64,000 nucleotides of DNA from Ophiodon elongatus (lineage: Eukaryota > Chordata > Actinopteri > Perciformes > Hexagrammidae). The stretch lies in NCBI GenBank assembly GCA_016806645.1, contig JACSYO010002159.1, forward strand, positions 6,483,501 through 6,547,500. The letters run 5' to 3'. The notes beneath the pieces are model-generated. The model was not told where the DNA came from. It worked only from the letters and a program-made list of their open reading frames with translations, and searched no databases. Position numbers and translations under genes: made by a program. Positions 1 to 12,700 of the stretch are shown here, in pieces. The stretch's first letter is position 1, and each line of letters begins with the position of its first letter.

Positions 1-107
1 TATAGGTAAAAAAAAACTGGCTGCACACTTGTATTAAAGTTATAATAAATATATAGTTTATACTCTATTCTTATTTCAATGTTATGTCCTGTCTCTCTTT
101 TTCATAG

Positions 108-671
108 TTGAATCAAAACAGTTGAAGAAGCCAACTTCTCGCTCTATTCCTCCATCTCCTAAACAGAGACCAAAAGACAAAGTAAGAAGTAGTCACTGTG
201 TGAATGGCATCCAATTTTAATTCATCAAAACTTTGAATGCACACTGTGTGGATCACGTATATCATTTCTGATATTCACCCTCCTCTGTCCCTCTCCTCTT
301 GTCTGCTTAACACGAGAAGCCGCTGACCACTAAACCCCCAAGCAGCAGTACTTTAAACTGGCTAAGCACTCCCTCGACTAGGGGCCAGGCAAAGTCCAGA
401 GCGCCCTGCGACGGAGTGCATCGTATCAGAGTGGATTTCAAGAGGGACCTTGATGTGGAGAAGGTTTGGGAGGCTGGTGGCCTCAGCCTGCTCACCTCTG
501 TGCCTGTCACGCCCCGGGTGCTCTGCTTCTTATGTGCAAGCAGTGGAAATGTTGAGGTAAAAGAATGGTCATTGTTTTGAAAATGTTTCTTTCAAATGTT
601 ATTGTCAGAGCAATGGTGAAACCTATATTCTAACGCTCTCTGTCTTTCTCCCACATACATTTATCTTTGTG

Positions 672-728
<57 letters not shown>

Positions 729-3700
729 TCTCGCTCCCTTTCTTTCTTTCTTTCTTTCTTTCTATAGTTTGTCTTCTGCCAGGTGTGCTGTGAACCGTTC
801 CATCTCTTTTGCCTGGGGGAGTCAGAGCGCCCTCTCCAGGAGCAGTTTGAGAACTGGTGTTGTCGTCGATGCAGGTTCTGCCAGGCCTGTGGACGCCAGC
901 ACCAGAAAACTAAAGTAAGCTGTTCAGTACAGTTCTGTTAATTTCAAAGCTGTGCAGCAAATAATAAGCTCAGTGTGGAGTGACAGTGTGTAAAGGCTGT
1001 TGAATCTTCCATAGAAAGAAGCCTGCTAATCTTGCCAACAGACAGCACTTAATCAGCTTCTTGGATTCCTGCCATGATTTTATTATTTAACTCATGTCCT
1101 GTGTAAATTGTGCATGGTGTGAGCCTTTGAATGGTTTTCATTTTAACATCACACTTGTTTGATTGCTTTGTCCTGTTGTTACACGTTCATAAGTTCTATG
1201 GATTTGTTGGTCATTGGCTATTAAACAAATGCAATAGATTATCTGAATGCTAAGGAGCACACATTGTCTTTGTCCTTGAGGCCTAACAAATTTATGGAGT
1301 GCATTTCCTTCCTTCAAAAAACATTTGCAAAGCTTTTGAAGCCGGCATTGTTGACATCGATGTTTCGCAGCAGTCTTCTTCTTCGTCCCTGCCTTTGCTG
1401 GTGCATTGCTGTGTTTTTGAAAATAATTATTGGCACGTTACCGCCACCTGAAGATAAGTGGAATAGTGTGAAACCATTGGCATGAATGTGTATCGCGTCA
1501 CCTGCATGCGGATGCAAGTGCACCCTTGTGGAGGTTATTTTCAGTATGTAGGGATGGCTCTTGGTTTGCAAAAATGCTCTGTGTGTTGTAAAGCCAATTG
1601 TGTTGACCCAAAGCCACAGGAGAAACTTGACTACAGTTGCCACAAAAGTGGTTGTCTACAAATCCTGCCAAGCTCCATAGAGTTCACACTATGGTCTCAT
1701 TGTAATGCCTTTCATAATGTTGTTCCATGGTCCATGGATGATCCCAAAATGATTGTGCCCCTCAATAAACTGGGGGTAGCACCGTTAAATGTCAGCATAA
1801 AATGTATCCTCTTTTGAAAACACTCTAATGTTGCATCTAACTCGTTCATTCATTTCAAAACAATCGCCGATTGTCTAAAGTGAATATCTTCATTACAGGT
1901 CAAAAGCAGGTGACATACTTGTTTCTAATTTGCTGCGAATGGAACTGTGTTGTTTGTTGGTCATGAACGTCTTTATGTTGCCTCTTTTCATATTTAAATA
2001 ATCTAATCCCTCTTTTGGCCTCTGTCACTGTAGCAGCAGCTGCTTGAGTGCGATAAGTGCCGTAACAGCTATCACCCGGAGTGCCTGGGTCCCAACCACC
2101 CTACTAGACCCACCAAGAAGAAGAGAGTCTGGGTATGGATACCTACACTCTCAGTTTAGACTCCTCTTCACCCTCACCCAACTTTAGCATTATGCTCACA
2201 CATTTTTGACTTACCTCTCCTTTTGTTCACACATTTTTCCGGCCTCTCACGACAGTGCTACTTACATTCATGGGACCCGCTCACAGACGGCGTCTATGAA
2301 AACATTTTACTCCTCCCAGCGCCACTTTCCCACCACCTCTGCTCTTTACACAACTGCTTGCAAGTTTTTGCACCTTGTTTATGTGTTCTTTCTTTTCAGG
2401 TGTGCACCAAATGTGTGCGTTGTAAGAGTTGTGGAGCCACTAAACCTGGGAAGTCCTGGGATGCCCAGTGGTCTCATGACTTCTCCATGTGTCATGACTG
2501 TGCCAAACTCTTTGCTAAAGGTAAGTGACAAGCATGTAGAATCCAAAATGCTGTTCACCCTAAAGTAGTCAGTACATATACACCACTGGTATTCTTTCTG
2601 AGATGAAAGGAGAATGATTGCTTAAGAATATGACGTGTATTTCGAAGACTTCATCAGTAACATATAGGGTGACAGACGTTAAATGACAACGTTTGATAAC
2701 ACTGTAACGGTGACCATCTTCTCTCTCCCAGGAAACTTCTGCCCACTGTGTGACAAGTGCTACGATGATGATGACTACGACAGCAAGATGATGGAGTGTG
2801 GCCGTTGCAACCATTGGGTTCATGCCAAGTGTGAGAATCTGACAGGTCAGTAGTCTTCCAAAAAAGCCAGGTAGAAGATTACATTTTAACACAAGTTTAC
2901 TGCATGTCTCAGCAGAGTGTCGTCAGTGTCTGTGCAGCTGACTGACAGCTGTGAGTGCTGTCATGCTGATGGGACGCTGAAAGACCTTTTAATGGGAGCA
3001 ATAATGACCTGTCATCTTTCGTTGACCCCACAGATGAAATGTACGAGCTGCTGTCAAAGCTGCCAGAGAGCGTTGCCTACACGTGTACCAAATGCACCGA
3101 ACGCCATCCGGCCGAGTGGAGGACGGCGTTGGAGAGAGAGCTTCAGGGATGCGTTCGCCATGTCCTCACTGCACTGCTCAACTCACGCACATCCTCACAC
3201 CTGTTACGCTACAAACAGGTGAGATACACGTTCTGCTTCTTCTACTGTGGTGTGAACTTAAAGCACGATTCATTCCTTTACCGCATCATAGTGCTGCATT
3301 CATGTATGCAGAATAGACACTGGTGGATACACAGGCCAATTCAGTTACAAGCAGCTGAAGCAACAACCACAACTAAATGAACATAATGGTGAGATCTTTA
3401 CTCAGTGTAACTCTCTGGCTTTGGGACAGGCGGTTAAGCCTCCGGAGCTGAACCCAGAGACAGAGGAGAGTCTTCCATCTCGTCGGTCCCCGGAGGGCCC
3501 AGATCCTCCAGTCCTGACAGAAGTCACCTCTACACCTCCCAGGGACTCCCCTCCAGATCTTGAGTCTGTTGACAAAAAGATGGATCAAGGTCGATACAAT
3601 TCAGTGGTAAGTACGTCATATTTCAAGCAGTGTCTCTGCTGTTCTGACAAACTAAACCTGGTGTAGTTTCAAGAGATCATATGAAAGGTGTTTTGTCCTC

Positions 3701-6700
3701 TATATTTTAGCCAAATTACTTAATGTTTGTGTATATTTACCTTAGATTTATTAGAGGATGGGAGGGATCTATGCAAGCTAACCATAGGTAAACATTTTCT
3801 GGACATTAGAGTCTATTTGCCTAATGATTTGATGCAGGGTCCAAATAGTTAGGATTGATTCAGATGCTATCACAAGCTCTTGCAAATCAGACTGTATTTA
3901 AAAGAAATCATAGCCGTAAAGCATTTTTATAGTAGATGTCAGTATTGTATGTGTCCTTGTCTTGCATCCAAGTCAGGCCTGTGCTGTATAATGGTTAGTC
4001 AACACAGACAGCTACAGCAGCTATGACCTTTCCACCAGTGTTCATCATCACTTCACTGTTTTAACAATCACTCTCTTTGTGTGTGTGTGTGTCATTCTGT
4101 GTGTGTCTGTCTGCTCCTCATTTCTTTTCCAGCTGGAGTTCAGTGATGACATCACGCGAATCATTCAGACGGCCATCAATAGTGATGGCGGCCAGCCTGA
4201 AAGCAGGAAAGCCAACAGCATGGTCAAGTCTTTCTTCATTCGGGTAAGAACCTCAAATCAAGTCTGGATCATATCAGTCTCGTCACCACTACTGAAAACA
4301 AAACTAAATTGCAGTGCACTTCACAAGTAATCTCAATTACACAATGGCAATTTGGCAATTGAACACTTTAGGTTAATGTCAGCTAGTTTATGTGCTTGGG
4401 CTGATGTGCAAACTTCATTAACTGTTTTCTGTTTCAGCAAATGGACCGAATCTTCCCGTGGTTCAAGGTGAAAGAGTCAAGGCTCTGGGAAAGGCAAAAA
4501 GTCTCTGCCAAGTGAGTGTCTATCTCACCGTAGTGTTACGTAGTCTTCAGTGTACAGTATCCGACTGTTCATCATTTATTTTTACAAGTTGGTTCTAGAT
4601 CACGTTTACAGTGTTATGATGTGATTATTTGATGTTTTTGAAAATTAAGGAGATTTTTGTACTTGCTGTTGCAGTTTGCATAACAATTTTGTTGTAATTC
4701 AAAGGCTTTGAAAGTATAGCTATAAAATCGGGCAATAGTACTGGACAAGAAGTTAGGGAGCTCAAACGGATGTGAACAGAGCCTGAAAGTCAATAGTTAA
4801 GCTGAGCCCGGCAGTTCTCTCAATCTTAACAGCATTGTGAAGTGTGTGTCATGTGCCGTCATTTTCCAAACTTGCAGTGCAAGTTATGTTTGTAATCAGA
4901 GAGAAGAAAATTCAAATGTAATACTTGTGTAATGTGAACCTGTCCAAAGAGCTTAGTGGAGATCTGCAGTTTTCAAGAAAGGCAGGTCTATAATTACTAA
5001 AATGAGGAGTAAGATGTGGTTTCTCTGGGAGAAGCTGTACAGTATCATCATCTGTATATAGGAGGAAACCAGAAAGCAGTGAACTAATATTTATAAAATG
5101 TCTCGCTGACTGTACCACCAACTTTTGGGTAAAATTTGTGGAACTAACAGTCAATGGGGAAGATCAGGATTTCATATGATTGTCACTTTATCTTTTTGAA
5201 GGGTTAAGGAAACTTTCTCTGCCATAAGATCAAAAAATGAAAGAGACTATTTTAACAACTGAAGGATTTGGTGACTGAGTGGATCGATTAAGTGGTTTTC
5301 TTTCAACAGGCCTTATCTCAGGACAATGACTGTGATTAAAGGTACCAATTAGGATTTAAAGCCACAGTAATGAAATTGATTCCACAGTTTCTCTGATTTA
5401 ATGAGCCCACTGGACAGCTTAGTGGTCAATTTAAGATGGTAAAAGATGACTGGAGGCCCATACACTCAGAATAACACTGATTGATGTGAATATTAGCATA
5501 TGTACTGAAAAGATAAAGTTAAAATCTATATATGTATATGCTGTCTTTATTAACTAGAGAATACAGGATCGATGAAAGCATCTCCTCTTAGCTGCAGTCA
5601 AACGTATTCATGGAGGATAGCAGCACTATTTATTTACATCAATGATTAATAATGAAATTATCATATGGAATAATTTATGCTTTTCACAGTGATGACAGCC
5701 ATATTATTTGACATAATTAAAAGGAATAACTCAAAGCCCATGTTTTTGTGTCAATGTGAACCTTTCACTTTGTAATTGAATGTTATGGTTTAACTGCTGT
5801 CTACTGAACTCCTTTTTCACTCACTCATTCATTATCTCTTTTAGTCACTCGCTCACTTAATATTTAGCTATCAGCTTTCCCAGTCCATTTACTCTGCCTG
5901 TCCTCCAGGCATTGTGGGAGGCAAACCATAACGGTGTCACATTTCACTTGACGGCTCTTTGATACATATTTGTGGTCCAATTGTGGTTAACTTGTCAGTT
6001 TGGTGTGTCAGTGCTCCAGCCCAGGAAACCAATGATCCATCCAGTGGATCATGTGGCCATCATTGGAGGGATGCCGGTTTTTAGTTGCCTCTGCTGTCTT
6101 ATTAAATATGAGACTTCACATCATACAAATTGCCCAGCCTTGTTTGACTTGGTAAAACGTAATTTGGCAAAGCTCCTCGGGTGTGATTATTTATTACTGC
6201 TCACATACAACTTTTTATGTTTTTTTTGGGAAATATATCCTGAGATGCTCACAATCACAACTTAAAATTTGTACCCAATCATTGTTAGGACATCAATTAA
6301 TAGTGCCTGTCTCTGTATGCCATTGTTTCCCAGCAGTGGGCTTCTTCCGAATGCTGTGCTGCCTCCGTCCCTGGACCACAACTACGCCCAGTGGCAGGAG
6401 AGACAGGAGCTTTCCCGCGCTGAGCTCCCCCACCTCATGAAAAAGATCATCCCAGCTCCTCGGCCCAAGACCCCTGGTGAACCAGATTCTCCAGCCTCCC
6501 CTCCCTCTCTTCCTCCATCTCTACCCCCACCACCCCCACTCCTTCCTGGTAAGGCAATCTGTAAATATATGCACAAATACTTCCATTCACACTGATTTTG
6601 CACATCTTGTCACTTAATGGTTTTCTCATGAATTGTTCTCTTCAGATCGCGACGACAGCCCAGAGCTCCCTCCTCCGCCAGGCACAAGTGATAACAGGCA

Positions 6701-9700
6701 ATGTGTTCTGTGTCTGAAGTATGGAGACGAGAACACTAATGTGAGTCAGGAAACTGCTTGGACTCTCTTTAACACACAGAAGAATGACTTTGTGTCACTT
6801 GTAACACGGCTGTTTGTTTCAGGAGGGTGGCAGGCTGCTGTACATCGGTCAGAACGAGTGGACCCATGTGAACTGCGCTCTGTGGTCTGCTGAAGTGTTT
6901 GAAGATGACGACGGCTCTCTGAAGAATGTTCACATGGCTGTTCTCAGGGGAAAACAGCTGGTAAGATACCTAGTCCATCACAGGTTCCCACTCTCTTTTC
7001 AGTGGTTATTTATTAGACAGATTTACATTTACGACCTGTTGTAACCTGTACTTTTTATTCAGCGCTGTGAGAAGTGTCAAAAGCCAGGGGCCACAGTTGG
7101 CTGCTGCCTCACTTCTTGCACCAGCAACTACCACTTCATGTGCGCACGCCAGTGCCACTGTGTCTTCCTGGAGGACAAGAAAGTCTATTGTCCAAAGCAC
7201 AGGGACCTCATCAAGGGAGAAGTAAGAACATTTTCATTATTATACTGTGTATGTCTCTTGTATAGAGGAACCATGCCAGACCAGGAACTGCGACTTGATG
7301 ATCTTACTTTCATCTTCTACTTTCCTATGGTTGTGTTTTATTATTTCTTCAGGTGGTGTCTGGGTTTGAGGTGACCCGCAGGATCCTGGTGGACCTGGAG
7401 GGCATTCGTCTCAGGAGGAAGTGGCTGGCAGGACTGGAGCCTGAAAATGTTCACATGATGATAGGTAGGTCGATAACGGGTAAATGTTGGTTGATAAACA
7501 ACTTTTTCCCCCAGTGTCTCTTGAATGCTGATTTAAACGCTGTCATTGCAGGCTCCATGACCATTGATTGTTTGGGGATACTGACTGAACTCTCAGACTG
7601 CAAGCGCAAACTCTTCCCTGTAGGATACCAGTGAGTTTACAATTTTTAATTTTACCTTTTCACTTCTCTGAAAGTCTTCTCGAAGTCCTCTCTTAAGACC
7701 ATTATTATTCTCCCTTCAGTTAAAGTACATCTGCTGGAGGAAACTAAAATTGCAAACTGAATAAATTCTCTTCTCCCCAGGTGTTCAAGGGTGTACTGGA
7801 GTACCTTGGATGCTCGAAAGCGCTGTGTGTACACCTGTAGGATCCTAGTTTGTCACCCTCCTGTGGTCGAGTCTGACCTGATAAACATGATGGCTCGTGA
7901 GGAGAATCGCACGATAGCACACAGCCCACCTCACATAGCAGGTAAACTACTGACGATGGTGTTTTTGTGGCGGTAATGGATCGCTCTCAAAATTAGTTTT
8001 TCTTAATTTAATTTATTTTATTTACCAAGGGCATTGCATATTAATCAACATTTCAGTTTCCACCTCAATGTAAATGTGTCAGTTATCTAGAGAGATAATT
8101 TTCCGTCTGTGGTCCTTGAACTTTAAAGTTTTCCAAAAACTTTTTATCTGGGAAAACCATGTCAAACTAAATATTAATAAGAGCAGAGTATATATACATA
8201 CTTTAAAACAGGTCTGGAGGGGAACTGAATCTCAACTGTGTTTTGTGTCAATTTCTCCTTCTTGCTTATCTAGATTTTCCAGATCCATTTCAATCCCCAA
8301 GGCGCTCTGACACCCTTTCACCTGCAAATACACCCAAGCTCAGGGTTTACACCAGGAACCGGCACCCCAGCTACCCACCTTGTCAGCGCTTACTCGGCCC
8401 CAGGCCCATGCCCTCTCCAGGTATGACTTTGCATGTCTCTTTTTGTTTAGAATTTGGTTATAGATTTGCAGATCATTTTGATATTTCTTTCTAGATATGA
8501 ATTTCACTTTTCAGCAGTCCTGGCTTTTCACAGAGTAGTCTCCATTTCAATTTCCATTTATTTTGTTTTGTAGGAGGTACCTCTCAGCCCCAAAGCCATG
8601 AGATTGTGACAGTCGGAGACTCCCTGGTGAACCCCGGCATGCGGAATATTGACTCACGTCGGCACAGCTCCCCTTCTCTCTCTCCTCCTCCCCACCAGCT
8701 GAACAGACAGAGATTGGTGACTTCCCCATCTCAGGTTGTGCCACGACCCCTTACCTCACCCCCTCCCCTCATCCCCTCCCCTGCCAGAGACCCTGAAAAG
8801 TCCAAACACCTCAGCAAAGAATCAGCAAAATGTCCAGTCCAGAGAGATGATGAGAAAGGTAGACTGTTCTCCACAGACAGAAATAGACATCAACCAAACA
8901 AAGACCAAGGGTTGAGAGATGCAGACAAGGGGTGGGTGTCAAGTCAGGACCAAGCTTCTAAGGATTCTGACAAGAATAGATCATCCAGAGAACTTGGGGA
9001 AAAAGACTCTGACAAGGGCGAAATATCAGCCAAAGAGTCAGAAAAGAGGAGACCGTTGAGTAAAGACTCAGGTGTGAAAGAATCTGAGAGGAGACGACCG
9101 CCCAGTAGAGATTCGGAAAAGGGGAGACAGACAAGCCGAGATTCAAGCAATATTGTAAAAGATAAAAGCAAATCATCCTCTAGAAATCCCAACTATAAAG
9201 ACATCGAAAAAGCTAGGTCTCTAAGTAGAGATGCAGGGCTAAGGGACTCTGAGAAGCAGAGACAACACTCCAGGGAAACTGGAAAAGACTCAGGCCAAGG
9301 TAAAGACAGACCATCTAGCAGAGACTCTGACAAGGGTAGACCTCCCTCTAGAGATTCCAGTTGTAGAAGCACAGAGAAAAACAAAGACTCTGGCTCAGGG
9401 AAAGATAATAACCCTGGCAGTCAGTCCAAACAGACTGGAGGTGAGAGTAAGAGCCCCAGACTGGCACCTGCAGGCTCAGGCCAGTCCTCCCCTCCTGTGG
9501 GCACTGCTGTTCTCACTGGTCAGCAGAGAGGTGGCAGCACCAAGCAGACCGACAAGCAAGGGAAACACGGAGGCAAAGACCAGGATGTCTCTGCAAGTCT
9601 GTTGCCTCGTCACCGGGCCACCCCAACCTCTAATATCACCCAGTCTAAGGACAAGCCCAGCTCAGGGAAGGAGAGTAGTAGTGGCACTGGAAATGTAATG

Positions 9701-12700
9701 CCAGCTTCACCCCATAAGGACTCTGTAGTTGGGAAATCTGGCTCCCCACAGTCTTCATTTCAGAAATCCACTTCACGGAAATCAAATGATTACTCATCAG
9801 GTCCAGCCACAGCAGCAGCTATGAAGCCTGTGTGGCCATCAAGGACACCAGCAGAAGATGAAGTTGTCAAGCGAGGCTCCATGCACCTGGCCTCCACAGC
9901 TGCAGCCTCAGCTGCCAAAGAGAAACACCCCAAAGTTAAGACGGCAGGCAGCAGAGAGTTGTCCAAAGACCGGGAAAGAGAAAAGACTCTCCAAAACAGC
10001 AACAACAGCAACAAAAGCCCCCTTCTCAACAATAATACTAAAGCTACTGGCAGCGCCAATGCACATGCTACAAACCCCAGCTCTCACAACAGCACAAATA
10101 GCAAAGCTCCAGTGCTCGGTAACAGCACCAAAGCCCACGGGAAGGCTCAGGGGGAAAAGCTTGAGAACCAGGGAGGGGACAGGTCAGTCTCAAAGAGCAG
10201 AGAGAATTACTCCTGTCCTGAGAGGAAGAACAGCTCCAGCCTGGACAACTTACAGCAGCTGCAACCGGGTGGTTTAGCTCCAGAGAAAGGAGTGAAGATC
10301 TCTTCCCAGTCTCACACCAAACCAACAACCAACCAGCTGCCATTGTCCACTAGAGAGAAGAAGAGACCAGTCAAACCCCCGACTGTAACGCCACTAAAGA
10401 CTGATATCAAGACTGACCCTAATGGGACCAGCACTGTTGGTGGTATTTCTTCCTCCTGTCCCATGACTACTACCTCCAATGTCTCTCCTGCCGGCCAGGG
10501 GACCGGTCGCTCTGCCCGCCCAGCTCTCTTCTCCTCACCGTCTGCCAGCAGCAGTGACAGTTCTGAATCTGACACTCAGACTCAGATGGAGGAGGAGGAT
10601 TTGCGCAAGGAGCACTCACTCAGCGAGCTACGAGACCACCACAGCCTCCTCACCCAAGGCACAGAGGATGAGGGTGACGGCCCAGAAGATGACCGAGGCA
10701 TGGATGATAAACATCACGAGGATGACAGTGACGGGTCAGGGTCAGCGAAGCGGCGCTACCCTCGGCGCAGTGCCCGTGCACGCTCCAACATGTTTTTTGG
10801 CCTCACACCTTTCTATGGGGTTCGCTCGTACGGCGAAGAAGACCTTCCTTTCTACGGCAGCGGGGATGGAGCTGGCGCCGTGGTTAAGAGGAGGACCGGT
10901 GGCCGCAAGAAGTCAGCTGAGGGGCAGGTGGATGGAGCAGATGATATGAGCACCTCTTCTTCGTCAGGGGACAGTGGAGAGGATGATGACAGCGCAATGA
11001 AACAGAGGAGTAAAGACCCCTACTACTACAACTTCACTCGGACAATAATAAACCCTGGTGAGGCCCTACCGTCTATAGAAGGGATCGACCGGTGTCTGGG
11101 ACGGGGATCCCAGCTTCAGCGCTTTCTAAAAGACGAGGAGCAGCAACAACAAAGGGCACAAGGAAAGGCTGAAGAGGACATGCTGAGTGCTCTGTAAGTA
11201 CACACACTTATTTTTGATAGAATTATTGTCTGGAAGTTATTTGTGTTTATTTTCTGTTGTCTCTAATAATGCGTCATATTGTCTTTGCTGTGTTTGACAG
11301 GACCTTAGGCAAGCAGCGTATTGGCCAGCTCGACGGTGTTGATGATGGATCAGAGAGCGATACCAGCATCTGCACCACCAGCACCACCACCACCACTACA
11401 GCCACCTCTTCTTCCACACCACATAAAAGTGCTCCCAAGAGAAGGGGCAGAGAAAGACACACTGAAAAACCTGACTCCCATGACTCGAGCAAGGAGGCTG
11501 ACAACAGCGGTGGAGCTGTAAGCGGAAACACGCGGGAAGGCAGAAAGAACCAGAAAGAAAACTGTCTTCCTCTTGGAGGCGGGGCAAAATCCCAGCCGCA
11601 GAGTCAGAGTCAGGATCCTCTCGAGGCCCAACTGTCCCTCAGCACAGACCTGCTTAAATCAGACTCTGACAACAACAACAGTGATGATTGTGGTAACATT
11701 TTGCCATCAGATATCATGGAGTTTGTCCTCAACACACCTTCCATGTCAATGCAGGCTCTGGGTCAACAGTCTGAGCCATCCTCCTCAGAGCTGCTCCTGG
11801 ATGACGGCTATGTTGGAGTGGATGGCAACCGGCCCAAAGACATCCTGTTTGATGACTTTTCCCAGCAGCTGCCCAGTGCTGAGAGTGGAGCTGTAGTGGA
11901 GAGTAGTGTGAATAGCTCCATATCTGTAGAGGAGCCATATCTTCCTTTGGAGCTGCCATCTGATCTCTCTGTCCTGACCACACGCAGCCCCTCTGTCAAC
12001 ACCAGTCAGAACCACACTGCTGGGAGTCTTATCTCAGATCCTACAGACCGTACCATGCTGGGCTTAACTTCTGACCCAGAGACGATCCGTGGAGAAAAGA
12101 ATGGGGACAAGAAAAGAGCAGGGCCGGGTGTGTCCCCATCAGAGAATCAGCATGATGCTACAACTTTGGGAAACAGGGACACGCAGGTCACAGAGGGTCA
12201 CATGACTCCTGAGCAGTTTATTCCCAGCCCTGCCATTGGCCAGGTGGTTGAACCTCCAGGTAACCAGGATGTTCCCAGGAGTTCTGGTACCCCTGGTTTG
12301 CCAAGTTCACCCTCCCTGCCTCTTCAGGGTCAGAAGTACATCCCGGCATCAGCTGTAGTTGCAGGCAGCCCCAGTACAGTTCCTGGCCCAGGACCATCCC
12401 AGACTCAGGTTTCTAGCCCAGCAGTCATCAAACCAGCCCCTGACAAGCTCATTGTGGTCAATCAGCAGTTCCAGCCTCTCTATGTTCTCCAGACCGTCCC
12501 TAATGGTGTTGCCCAAAAAATGAGTGCCACAGGAGTGATGGACGCTGGCTCTTCAGCAGTGCTGAGCTCTATGACACTTACCACAGGGCTGAATACTGCT
12601 TTATCCACAGCCCAGTCAATATTTCCTGCTGGTGGCAAAGTCCTGGGCACGATGGCTCACCCCTCCCAGATTCACACCTTTACAGGAGCTACACAGACGG

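Noticed and set aside
1482..1817. 111-codon frame inside the kmt2a intron after the PHD1 exon
   Set aside because: Cysteine-rich by eye but lacks zinc-finger spacing, has no similarity I know, and no compatible splice sites.
8944..9384. Minus-strand open frames rich in Leu/Ser/Glu opposite the first giant kmt2a exon
   Set aside because: They are the antisense of the SRDS repeat; the plus strand has clear homology and splice structure.
11195..11197. TAA seen as the end of an 863-codon single-exon gene
   Set aside because: It overlaps a consensus donor (gtaagt); frame and homology resume at 11301, so it is an intron border, not the kmt2a stop.
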